Of a stretch of 30,321 bases of DNA, positions 15,365 to 24,600 are shown one piece after another. The stretch covers positions 1 to 30,321 of the forward strand of contig CAKQDQ010000019.1 of the NCBI GenBank assembly GCA_934229335.1. Direction: 5' to 3'. The DNA comes from an uncultured Prevotella sp. (GTDB lineage Bacteria; Bacteroidota; Bacteroidia; Bacteroidales; Bacteroidaceae). Positions within the stretch are counted from its first letter, which is position 1, and each line of letters opens with the position of its first letter. The notes under the pieces are model-generated. The model ran no database searches. It had not been told where the DNA came from and worked only from the letters and a program-made list of their open reading frames with translations. A program made the translations under genes and the position numbers.

Positions 15365-17638
15365 ATGTTCAGGACTTTAATCTGTCTGTTTGCGGCTCTG
15401 TCAACCGCCGCTATAGCCGACGCACAAGAGAAGAAAGATAAAAAAGAGAGTAAGATAGCCGACCAAACGCTGGGCGAAATACAGGTGACAGGACGACGCA
15501 GCACCATGAAGCTGAAGGTGGACAGGAAGGAATTTGACGTTGCAAGTCTTATAACGACAGCTGGGCAGACGGCTACTGACGTGCTGGAGAACATTCCGTC
15601 GGTGGACGTTGACAATGACGGCAACGTGTCATTACGTGGCAACTCCAGCGTAGAGGTATGGATTAACGGTCGTCCAAGCGGTCTGACGAGCGACAACCGC
15701 GCGCAGATTCTGCAACAGCTGCCTGCTGAAAGCATCGAGAGAATTGAGGTTATAGACAACCCTTCCGCTAAATTCTCTGCTGAAGGCTCGGCTGGTATCA
15801 TCAACATCGTATTGAAGAAGGACAGACGCAAGGGCTACTACGGTTCGCTGCAAGCTGGTGCCGACACCAGAGGCGGAGCTAACACATCGTTCAATATCAA
15901 CTACAACTCCTCTAAACTGGACGCATATTTCAACATCGGCTACAGGCACATGGAGAATAAAGGCAGTAATGAGAGCAGACAAGATAACCTCAGCAACGGT
16001 ACACTAAGTTCATACGAGTATCACGACACGGAAAATAACAGGCGTGGCAACATGATGTTCACACGAGCAGGACTGACCTTTCACGCTACAGACAAGGACG
16101 ACTTCTCTGTTAGCGGAATGTTGTTCACTGGCAAACACAAGGAATACTCATCTACACCTTATTATTATGGTGTATACAACGGACTGGACAGGGAGCTGAC
16201 AAGCATCAGACTGAGGAACACATACAGTGGTGGTCCGATGAACATGTATAACGCAGAGTTTAACTACAGGCACTCTTTCACCGACAAACACTATCTTGAC
16301 TTCACCGTATCTCACGGGCAATGGGGATCTGACAACGACAACGTCTACCAAGACTCCATATATTTCGTTGACAATGCGCAGCCTTCTACGAGCAGCTACC
16401 AGTCACGTCCGCTCAACATCAAGAACCATAACACGGAGATTAAGTTAGACTATGAAAACCCTCTCACGGAGCATCTGAAGTTAGAAAGCGGATATATGGG
16501 CGACTTCTCACGCGAGAATACCCCTCAACTGTCATACGAAGCGGCAAACTGGAACGGCAACGACCTTACTGAGGAGAAGAGCTATTTCAACAGATTCAAA
16601 TATGATGAAGACCGCCATGCGCTATACTTCACGCTGTCGTATAACCACGACAAATTCAGTGTCATGACGGGTCTGCGTGGCGAATACTGGCGCGTCAAGA
16701 CAACATCGCTTAATTGGGACGAAGAACACGGCATGACACCAGTGGCTGACCCTTACAAGAAGGATTACTTCCAGCTGTTCCCTTCTGTGTTCATGTCATA
16801 CCAACTGACCAAGACACAGCAACTGCAACTGAACTATACACGACGTCTTCGCCGTCCGTGGGGAGGCGAGCTTAACAGCTTCCGCAACACGAGCGACGCG
16901 TCAATAGTATCCTTCGGTAATCCAGAGCTGACGCCTGAGTTCTCTAATTCCTTCTCGCTCAACTACCTGAAGCAGTGGGATATGCACTCACTCCTTGTGT
17001 CAGCCTACTACCGTCCTACCTCTGACGTGATACAACGCATCAACTATCGCAGCCAGACCGACCAGATGATGTATCGCACTCCGATGAATGTGGCTAAGTC
17101 AACATCTACTGGTTTGGAGCTGACTGGCAAGAACAAGATTGGCAGAGTGCTCGACCTCACCACCAACGTCAATATGTATTACTACAAGCTTAACGCCTTT
17201 AACTACTACATTGACGGTCAAACGGTATCTGGCGAAGCACAAGACAACTTCACATGGAACGCCCGTATCATCGCTGCCATTACGCTCCCCTACGACATCA
17301 GCGTTCAGGCAAGCGGCAGATATAATTCACGCAGCGTTATCACACAGGGTCATCGCCCATCTACTTTCGGTGTAGACCTTGGCGTAAAGAAAAACTTTCT
17401 CAACAGAAAGCTAATACTGTCGGTTAACTGCCGCGACGTCTTCAACAGTCGTAAATGGGAGACATATACCGCCAGCGATACCTTTGAGCGTTACCAACTC
17501 AACAAACGTAGCAGCCGAAGGGTAAACTTTACCGTTACGTGGAACTTCGGCAACCAGTCTGGAATGAAGAAAAAACAGGAGAGACAACAGTCTGACGACG
17601 ACGAGATGGGCTCTTCTATGGGTGGATATGAACTATGA
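15365..17638 (+). CDS. TonB-dependent-receptor-like outer-membrane barrel (OMP_b-brl_3 type)
   Basis: 757 residues from the ATG at 15365, which begins a signal peptide (MFRTLICLFAALSTAA, ending IADAQ) and has a purine-rich stretch (aaggaaag) before it. An in-frame start at 15230 would fall inside the hairpin and is rejected. A plug-like domain follows: GQTATDVLENIPSVDVD, NVSLRGNSSVEVWINGRPSG, IERIEVIDNPSAKFSAEGSA, then IINIVLK. The remainder is a large beta-barrel with many aromatic strands. The N-terminal carboxypeptidase-D-like domain common in this family is absent: only a 40-residue Lys-rich linker precedes the plug. No SusD partner is present. Its stop overlaps the start of the MORN-GH25 gene by 4 bases (ATGA). 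Likely role is import or export across the outer membrane; substrate unknown. Confidence 0.87.
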   Translation: MFRTLICLFAALSTAAIADAQEKKDKKESKIADQTLGEIQVTGRRSTMKLKVDRKEFDVASLITTAGQTATDVLENIPSVDVDNDGNVSLRGNSSVEVWINGRPSGLTSDNRAQILQQLPAESIERIEVIDNPSAKFSAEGSAGIINIVLKKDRRKGYYGSLQAGADTRGGANTSFNINYNSSKLDAYFNIGYRHMENKGSNESRQDNLSNGTLSSYEYHDTENNRRGNMMFTRAGLTFHATDKDDFSVSGMLFTGKHKEYSSTPYYYGVYNGLDRELTSIRLRNTYSGGPMNMYNAEFNYRHSFTDKHYLDFTVSHGQWGSDNDNVYQDSIYFVDNAQPSTSSYQSRPLNIKNHNTEIKLDYENPLTEHLKLESGYMGDFSRENTPQLSYEAANWNGNDLTEEKSYFNRFKYDEDRHALYFTLSYNHDKFSVMTGLRGEYWRVKTTSLNWDEEHGMTPVADPYKKDYFQLFPSVFMSYQLTKTQQLQLNYTRRLRRPWGGELNSFRNTSDASIVSFGNPELTPEFSNSFSLNYLKQWDMHSLLVSAYYRPTSDVIQRINYRSQTDQMMYRTPMNVAKSTSTGLELTGKNKIGRVLDLTTNVNMYYYKLNAFNYYIDGQTVSGEAQDNFTWNARIIAAITLPYDISVQASGRYNSRSVITQGHRPSTFGVDLGVKKNFLNRKLILSVNCRDVFNSRKWETYTASDTFERYQLNKRSSRRVNFTVTWNFGNQSGMKKKQERQQSDDDEMGSSMGGYEL

Positions 17639-19398
17639 TGTTACCTATATTCTTTCATAAGCGCAATAGCTATAAGGGCTATAAACCCGCCCGTCGCGTA
17701 TCTTCTTACGGTACGAGAAGGCAGTGGGGAAATGGGGGCTGTATGCTTCCAGTAATACTATTGGTGTGCGTCATTGCCGCATTATGGTGCCTTTGGTACT
17801 TCTATCCGCTATCAGAGAAAGAGCGACGACAGTGCGACACCTCGCTTGTGACAGAGACACGTTACATCATTGCCGACGACACTACGGCACTGTTTACATT
17901 TACCGCCACTCAAGGCGACAGCCTACTCAGGGGCATACACCACGTAAGCGACACCTCTATACACTCTTGGAGCGTTGACACCATAGCCGCACAGTGGACC
18001 AGACGCTGGGACATTCTGCCATATAATGGTGGTAGCCTCATAGCGTCGGCACCCGACACTACGGCTATCTGCAAGCTGTCGCACAAGGAGATAACGGTGT
18101 TACTGCAACGACAGGCACAAGCCATTAAGCAAGGACAGGATGTTGTGGCTATGCAGAAAACGGATGTAGACTACTTTTTGCGTACACACACCGTGCTCGA
18201 CAATGGCTTTGACATCGTGGCACGTTACGGAAAGCGTCTCGATGCCTACGCCAAGGTGTTAGCATCGTCTGCCAATACCATACAGAAAGCACTGCACGCC
18301 AAGTCGCTCTCTATACGAATGGAGCGCAGATACTACCTTTTCGCTGACTCTACGGGCCATCGCATAGAGTGCATACCGCATGAGTCAAATGGTAAAAACA
18401 TACGGCTGACTACTGCCGAGTCTTCTGCCCATCCCTCGTTCTTTGCTCGCCTTTACAGGCACAACGAAGCGGCTGCGGCACTATCATCACGCCATATACA
18501 TCACGCCAAGCAGCTCTATTGCAGCTTTGACAGCATTGGCGACTACAAAGGGCAACGTGACGCGCAAGCCATCCCTAACGGCTACGGCAGCTTTCAGAAC
18601 CATAATGGAGCGTATTACGAAGGAGAATGGCAGCACGGCAAACGAAATGGCGTGGGCTTCTCTATTATTCCAGGAAAGAAGCTGCGCTTAGGCGAATGGA
18701 AAAACGACAGGTTCTTAGGCGAAAGAATTGCCTACACGCCAGAGCGTATATACGGCATCGACATCTCGCGCCATCAACATGAGAAAGGTCGCAAGAAGTA
18801 TTCCATAGACTGGAAGAACCTGCGCATAGTGTCGTTAGGCAAAATGTCGAAAAAAGTTATACACGGAAAGGTGGACTACCCCGTGCGCTTCGTATACATA
18901 AAGGCTACGGAGGGCGTTACGGTAAGAAACAAATACTTTGCCGCTGACTATGTAGCAGGTAAAAAATACGGTTACAGAATGGGGGCATACCACTTCTTCT
19001 CTATCAAGACTTCGGGCTATAAGCAAGCCATTAACTTCTTGCGCAACAGCCGATACAGCAAGGGCGACCTTCCGCCTGTGCTTGACCTTGAGCCTACTGA
19101 CGCACAGATAAAGAAAGCTGGAGGCATCCACGCCCTCTTCCGCAACGTGCGACAGTGGTTGAACACTGTTGAAGCACGACGCGGAAAGAGACCTATACTT
19201 TACGTCAGCCAGCGTTTCGTAAACAAATATCTGCCTCTCGCCAAAGACCTACACAACGACTATGACGTATGGATAGCACGCTATGGCGAATACAAACCCG
19301 ACGTAAACCTTGTGTACTGGCAGCTCTCACCCGACGGAAGAGTGAGGGGGATACACGGCGATGTGGACATCAACGTCTACAACGGCTTCGACTTTTAA
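17635..19398 (+). CDS. Membrane-anchored protein with MORN repeats and GH25 lysozyme domain
   Basis: 587 residues. A short basic N-terminus precedes one transmembrane helix (about 37-56, MLPVILLVCVIAALWCLWYF), so the bulk should face the periplasm. Residues 70-300 form an unrecognised region. MORN-like repeats follow (GYGSFQNHNGAYYEGEWQHG, 317-335; then LRLGEWKNDRFLGE). The GH25 domain spans about 371-587: YGIDISRHQ (Asp376), FVYIKATEG (419-427), PVLDLEP (Asp484, Glu486) and GDVDINVYNG (576-584) are the family's catalytic-face motifs. GH25 enzymes cleave the MurNAc-GlcNAc bond of peptidoglycan. Overlap with the barrel gene indicates translational coupling. MORN plus GH25 is unusual outside this phylum. 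The enzyme call is firm; the role of the N-terminal half is unknown. Confidence 0.9.
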   Translation: MMLPIFFHKRNSYKGYKPARRVSSYGTRRQWGNGGCMLPVILLVCVIAALWCLWYFYPLSEKERRQCDTSLVTETRYIIADDTTALFTFTATQGDSLLRGIHHVSDTSIHSWSVDTIAAQWTRRWDILPYNGGSLIASAPDTTAICKLSHKEITVLLQRQAQAIKQGQDVVAMQKTDVDYFLRTHTVLDNGFDIVARYGKRLDAYAKVLASSANTIQKALHAKSLSIRMERRYYLFADSTGHRIECIPHESNGKNIRLTTAESSAHPSFFARLYRHNEAAAALSSRHIHHAKQLYCSFDSIGDYKGQRDAQAIPNGYGSFQNHNGAYYEGEWQHGKRNGVGFSIIPGKKLRLGEWKNDRFLGERIAYTPERIYGIDISRHQHEKGRKKYSIDWKNLRIVSLGKMSKKVIHGKVDYPVRFVYIKATEGVTVRNKYFAADYVAGKKYGYRMGAYHFFSIKTSGYKQAINFLRNSRYSKGDLPPVLDLEPTDAQIKKAGGIHALFRNVRQWLNTVEARRGKRPILYVSQRFVNKYLPLAKDLHNDYDVWIARYGEYKPDVNLVYWQLSPDGRVRGIHGDVDINVYNGFDF

Positions 19399-19443
19399 AC
19401 ACTAAAACATACTTTTTAACCCACTAAAAAATACTATTCAACT

Positions 19444-19779
19444 ATGCAAGAGACAAGACAAAACCGAATATCACGCCTTCTTCAGAAGGAGTTGAGCCTC
19501 ATCTTTCAGAGCCAAACTCGACAGATGCACGGCGTAATGGTCAGCGTTACACGCGTTAAGATTTCTCCCGACCTCAGTATATGCACCGCATATCTGAGCA
19601 TCTTCCCATCTGAGAAGGGTGAGGAACTGCTGAAGAATATCAACGCTAACGTGTCAAGCATACGCTATGAGCTTGGTCAGAAGGTGCGCAACCAGTTGCG
19701 TATCATTCCTGAGTTACGATTCTTCATCGACGACTCTTTAGACTATATAGAGCATATCGACAGCCTTTTGAAGCAGTAA
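19444..19779 (+). CDS. rbfA: Ribosome-binding factor A
   Basis: 111 residues, the normal size. The single KH-like domain is recognisable from RISRLLQKELSLIFQ at the N-terminus, VSVTRVKISPDLSICTAYLS in the middle and the C-terminal LRIIPELRFFIDDSLDY. RbfA binds the 30S subunit and helps mature the 5' end of 16S rRNA. It follows the GH25 gene after 45 bp and precedes the permease by 7 bp, an arrangement common in Bacteroidota. Confidence 0.96.
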   Translation: MQETRQNRISRLLQKELSLIFQSQTRQMHGVMVSVTRVKISPDLSICTAYLSIFPSEKGEELLKNINANVSSIRYELGQKVRNQLRIIPELRFFIDDSLDYIEHIDSLLKQ

Positions 19780-19786
19780 GTAATGT

Positions 19787-21028
19787 ATGGAGAACAACAA
19801 ACACCGTATGGGTGTAAGCTTTTTCATAGCCCGTCGATACCTATTCTCTAAGAAGAGCACCAACGTTATCAACATCATCTCTGCCATCTCCGTCATCGGT
19901 GTCACGGTGGCTACTATGGCTATGGTGGTGGTACTCAGCGTCTTTAATGGGTTTAGCGACCTCGTCGCCACTTTCTTCACAGCTTTCGACCCACAGATAG
20001 AGGTTGTGCCGACAACGGGAAAGACGGTTGCCGCTGACTCGCCAGCACTGGTAGAGATACGCAAGCTGCCAGAGGTCGACGTGGCAACGGAATGTGTAGA
20101 GGGACAGGCTCTTGCCGTTTACGGTGACCGACAGGCTATGGTGACGGTAAAAGGCGTAGAAGACAACTTCACGCAACTGACCCGTATCAACGACATTTGC
20201 TACGGTGACGGTGTCTTCGACCTACAGGCTGCCGACCTGCAATACGGCACACCTGGCATTCGTCTGGCGCAAACACTCGGTATGCCAGCACGTTACGACG
20301 GCTACCTGCGCGTCTATGCGCCGCAACGTAACGGACAGATTGACCTCAGCAACCCACTGGATGGCTTCGTGGTCGACTCTCTATTGTCACCTGGTGTGGT
20401 ATTCTGCGTTCAGCAAGGCAAGTACGACAAGGACCATATCATCACCTCTATCAACTTCGCACGAATGTTGTTCCAATGCGATGGCGAACTGTCTAACCTT
20501 GAGATAAAGCTGAAATCGGGCACCGACATCAACGCTGTGAAGAAGAAGATGCAGGATATCTGCGGAGATAAGTTCCGTGTCATGGACCGCTACGAGCAAC
20601 AAGAAGACACTTTCAAGATTATGAAGATAGAGAAGTTCATGGGCTACATCTTTCTCACCTTCATACTTGTAGTGGCTTGTTTCAATATTATCGGCTCGCT
20701 GTCTATGCTCATCATCGACAAGAAAAACGATATTGCCACCCTACGCAGCCTTGGCGCACGCGACTCTCTTGTCAAGCGCATCTTCATCTTTGAAGGCTGG
20801 CTTATCAGCATCATCGGTGCCATTCTCGGTGTAGGTCTCGGCTTGCTGTTATGCTTCTTACAGCAGCGTTACGGTTTAGTATCATTAGGAGAATCAAGCG
20901 GCTCGTTTGTGGTCGACGCATATCCTGTAAGCGTTCACTACGCTGATGTTGCCGTAGTATTCCTTACTGTCGTTGCCGTGGGCTTTGTCTCCGTGCTCTA
21001 TCCCGTCAGGTTCAGAAAGCATAAGTAA
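19787..21028 (+). CDS. LolC/LolE-type ABC transporter permease
   Basis: 413 residues. One N-terminal transmembrane helix (about 27-52, in NIISAISVIGVTVATMAMVV) is followed by a large periplasmic MacB-like domain (about 55-270) and three C-terminal helices (starting near IFLTFILVVACFNIIG, WLISIIGAILGVGLGLL and VAVVFLTVVAVGFVSVLYP), the FtsX/LolC/E topology. The cytoplasmic loop KKNDIATLRSLGARDSLVKR is the coupling region. Such proteins extract lipoproteins from the inner membrane together with a LolD ATPase, which is not encoded nearby. Start at 19787 is 7 bp after rbfA; Met8 is an alternative. The gene ends at a hairpin terminator made from a repeat. Confidence 0.9.
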   Translation: MENNKHRMGVSFFIARRYLFSKKSTNVINIISAISVIGVTVATMAMVVVLSVFNGFSDLVATFFTAFDPQIEVVPTTGKTVAADSPALVEIRKLPEVDVATECVEGQALAVYGDRQAMVTVKGVEDNFTQLTRINDICYGDGVFDLQAADLQYGTPGIRLAQTLGMPARYDGYLRVYAPQRNGQIDLSNPLDGFVVDSLLSPGVVFCVQQGKYDKDHIITSINFARMLFQCDGELSNLEIKLKSGTDINAVKKKMQDICGDKFRVMDRYEQQEDTFKIMKIEKFMGYIFLTFILVVACFNIIGSLSMLIIDKKNDIATLRSLGARDSLVKRIFIFEGWLISIIGAILGVGLGLLLCFLQQRYGLVSLGESSGSFVVDAYPVSVHYADVAVVFLTVVAVGFVSVLYPVRFRKHK

Positions 21029-21033
21029 ACCAA

Positions 21034-21085
21034 ATGGGTGGTTCGTCTTACGGTAGTAATTTATAGAACTACCCATATATTTTTT
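21034..21085 (+). terminator. Hairpin terminator of the rbfA-permease unit
   Basis: atgggtggttc (21034-21044) pairs with gaactacccat (21066-21076) with one G-U pair, and a T-run follows at 21080-21085. It begins 5 bases after the permease stop codon. The hairpin is built from the short MITE-like copy. Confidence 0.75.
21036..21074. repeat. MITE-like element, copy 3 (39-bp remnant)
   Basis: The left end is gggtggttc. The right part, cttacggtagtaatttatag followed by aactaccc, is the reverse complement of the left end of copies 1 and 2 (gggtggttctataaatta, then ccaccgtaag). It is thus a nearly interior-free copy. Like copy 1 it starts 7-8 bp past a stop codon. Confidence 0.7.
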
Positions 21086-21095
21086 GCCCTTAAAA

Positions 21096-21134
21096 CGATT
21101 GCTATGCTTTCGCAACGCAAAAGCATAGCAATCG
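21096..21134. repeat. 15-bp-stem palindrome
   Basis: cgattgctatgcttt (21096-21110) pairs perfectly with aaagcatagcaatcg (21120-21134) across a 9-base loop. It overlaps the first units of array B and shares their core motif. Confidence 0.8.
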
Positions 21135-21192
21135 TAACGCTATTTGGGTGCTTTCGCAATGCGATTAGTGTGCTTTCGCAATGCTACCCCTT
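21105..21192. repeat. 22-bp tandem array B
   Basis: Units start at 21105, 21127, 21149 and 21171. Units 1, 3 and 4 begin tgctttcgcaacgc, tgctttcgcaatgc and tgctttcgcaatgc; unit 2 is diverged. The period and the ctttcgcaatgc core match array A, which lies 16 kb away. Confidence 0.7.
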
Positions 21193-21261
21193 TCCACAAC
21201 CCTCAAAAACAAATTATTACCATCCGCTAAAATATATGATAGAAAGTTTGGATAAAAAAGT

Positions 21262-21465
21262 GCGGGCTGAAAGCTCAACCTGCTCATAGCCCAGGGTAAC
21301 ACCCTGGGTAGACGTACATACTACACTGACGCTCTGAAAGAGCAAAAGCGTAACTCATAAAAACTATTGACATTCAATGCTTTTGCCCTTTCAGGGCGAC
21401 ATCGACATTTGACTTATACTCAGGGTGCTACCCTGAGCTATGAGCAGGTTGGGCTTTCAGCCCGC
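21262..21465. repeat. 204-bp palindromic intergenic element
   Basis: gcgggctgaaag (21262-21273) pairs with ctttcagcccgc (21454-21465), and aacctgctcatagc (21277-21290) pairs with gctatgagcaggtt (21437-21450). Each half also holds small hairpins (ccagggtaacaccctgg; cagggtgctaccctg; gctctgaaagagc; gccctttcagggc). The interior has a further pair, agcaaaagc with gcttttgc. It is non-coding and looks like a REP-type or cruciform element. Confidence 0.85.
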
Positions 21466-21614
21466 CTCGTTATAGCTCGCTTTTACTTTTTTTATTATAA
21501 ACACATTACAAAAGCAGGGGAGGTGTATAATACCTAACTGCAAATGTAATTGAAATTCAAGAAGTTTTGAGTAGATAAATTATGTTTAGCGGACAATAAT
21601 AAAAATAAACACTG

Positions 21615-24600
21615 ATGTTTCAGAAAATAGACATTTTCATATCTTGTAGCAGTACTTCCCTCTTTGCCGACACAGCAGAAAAGCTGTCGAAAGAGAGAGC
21701 TATGAAACGCCTCTATCTACTTGAAGGCGAACCTATCACTGCCATGTCAACTCTGCGCTACATTGCTAAGGAGTCAACGGCTGACTACATTCTGCTCTCA
21801 CAGAAGTCTACTCCCTTCACTCTTGGCTGGCACGCCTTGGAACGAATGTTGCACACTGCCGCCGACACTGGAGCGGCAATGGTGTACTCTGACCACTACT
21901 CTGTAACGCAGGGACAGCGTAACGCTCACCCTGTGATAGACTGTCAGATGGGCAGCATACGCGACGACTTCGACTTCGGACAGCTTATCCTTGTGCGTTC
22001 AACACTCTTCAAGGACTTTGTTAAGGAGCAAAAGGCGGACTATGCCTATGCTGCCATATATGCGCTGCGACTGTATCTGCAACGTCACGGTGAGATATTC
22101 CACATCAATGAGATGCTGTATACAGAGGAGGAGGCTGATACACGCAAGAGTGGCGAGAAGCAGTTTGACTACGTTAACCCACAAAACAGAAGCCGACAGA
22201 TAGAGATGGAGCAGGTGGCAACAGAACATCTTGAAGCTATTGGCGCAAAGATTGACACTGCTAACGCGCTTACTCCTGACTTCAACGAACAGGTGTTCCC
22301 TATAGAGGCGTCTGTTGTGATTCCTGTATACAACCGCGCCAAGACTATAGCCGATGCTGTTAAGAGCGCATTGTCGCAGAAGGCACGCTTCGCTTACAAC
22401 GTTATTGTGGTGGACAACCACTCTACTGACGGCACTACCGACATCTTGCGCCAACTACAGGAAGAGGAGGCAGCAAAGGGCAGCGACCGCCTTATACACA
22501 TCATACCAGGTTGTCACGGTGAGGAAGCTCTGCCATTAGGCATCGGGGGCTGCTGGAACGTGGCGATTAACGATGACCGCTGCGGCAGATTCGCTGTACA
22601 ATTAGATTCTGACGACCTCTACTCCAGCCACGACACACTGCAACGTATCGTTGACTGTTTCTACCGACAGAAGGCTGCCATGGTGATAGGAGCGTACCGT
22701 ATGTGCGACTTCGACCTTCAGACTCTACCACCGGGCATCATCGACCACCGCGAATGGACTGACACTAACGGTCCTAACAACGCGCTGCGCATCAATGGTC
22801 TCGGTGCGCCAAGGGCTTTCTTCACGCCTCTACTGCGCCAGTTCGGTTTTCCTAACACCAGCTATGGCGAGGACTATGCGCTCGGATTGGCGTTTAGTCG
22901 ACGCTACCGCATCGGACGACTATACGAGGAGCTGTACCTGTGCAGACGCTGGGGAGGCAACAGCGATGCCGCTCTCAGCATAGAGAAGGTGAACGCTAAC
23001 AACTTGTATAAAGACCGTCTGCGTACTATCGAGATTAAAGCACGCCAGCAACTCAACGCTGGCAAGCCACTAAGCACGTCTAACGACAGCCTGCAACGGT
23101 TCTTTAACCGACAAATGGAGCTGTGGGACGAGGTGCGACAGCGTTACTCTGACCTACAAAACGTACAGACTAAGGAGGTGGGCGAAATGCGACTTCAGTT
23201 TAATCCTGCACGTATCGTCTCCACCGGGGCACGTATCGACAAGGCTACTCTTGCCAAACGACCCTGTTTCCTATGCAAGGAGAACCGACCTACGGAGCAA
23301 ATCAGCAAGCCACTGTATGCAAAGAATGGTGAGCAGGAGTTGGAGATACTTGTCAATCCATTTCCTATCCTGCCTCAACACTTCACTATTCCTCTACTGA
23401 AGCATGAGCCACAGGCCATATATTCGCACTTTGGAGCAATACGCAGACTGCTACATCAGCACCCTACGCTGATGGTTTTCTATAACGGACCGCTCTGCGG
23501 TGCGTCAGCACCAGACCATCTTCACCTGCAGGCTGGCACCTCTGGCATCGTACCTTTACAGACCATGATGCCACGTATGGCACGTACCATGCGCACAGTA
23601 GCGTCGTGTGCCGACGGAGAAGACATCAGTCTGCTGACTGACTACGTCGTGCCTGCCTTTGTGATACGCAGTCGTCACGGTGACAATGAGCGCAAGCTCT
23701 TCCGCCGCCTCTACCGCGTCATGATGGACAGACTGCCTGCTGACTCGCAACTGACGGAGCCAATGATGAACATCATAGCATGGCGACAGGATGAGGAGCA
23801 AATAACTGTGGTGCTGCCGCGCCGCAAACATCGTCCTGACTGTTACTACGCTACTGACGATACACAGGCTATTGTCAGCCCTGGCGCACTTGATATGGCT
23901 GGACTTATTATAACTCCACGTAAGGAAGACTTTGACAATATCACGGCTGAGCGAGCCACTGACATTCTACAGGAGGTCAGCATTACACGCGAGGAGGCTG
24001 ACGCCATAGCAGAAGCTCTTAGCGAACAGCCTATGGCAAGCACGCGTCCCGCCTTCAAATATGCTGGACAACCAGACGTTAAGGTGGGCATAGTGAGTGC
24101 TAACGAGCTGCACTTCACGCTTAACGGCACCTACACTGCAAAGGGAGCAGACATCACTGGGGCGCAAACTGTAACTTGTTCGGAAGGCACCATAATGTGG
24201 AAAGGTACTCAGTACAGCGAACTGACATTCCGACCTAAGACTAACGACGCGTCGTTCAGCATTGAGGGCGTAACCATTGGCATCAACTTCCACTGGGAAC
24301 GCAAGCAGACGCAGACATTCCTCGGCACTCTGCGACTTGTGGTTGAAGAGGGTAAGATATGCGCTATCAACGAACTTCCAGTGGAACGTTACCTCGAAAG
24401 TGTTATCTCAAGCGAGATGTCAGCCACGTCAAGTCTTGAGCTTCTCAAAGCTCATGCGGTCATATCGCGCTCCTGGTTGCTTGCGCAAATGCAACGAAGA
24501 CAGAAGATGCAGGACGGCAGCAACAACTTCTTCTCGTTCGTTAAGAAGGAGGATATGCTCATAAGATGGTACGACCGTGAAGACCACACTATCTTCGATG

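Larger units (their letters stand above)
21029..21614. other. Gene-free repeat block (586 bp)
   Basis: No credible ORF. It contains, in order, the short MITE-like copy acting as a terminator (21034-21085), a 15-bp-stem palindrome (21096-21134) merging into 22-bp tandem array B (21105-21192), a 204-bp palindromic element (21262-21465) and an AT-rich stretch that should hold the promoter of the fusion gene. No convincing -33/-7 pair was found there. Confidence 0.8.

Noticed and set aside
21038..21289. Plus-strand ORF of 83 codons in the repeat block
   Set aside because: Composed of the MITE-like remnant, palindrome and array B; no similarity to a protein family.
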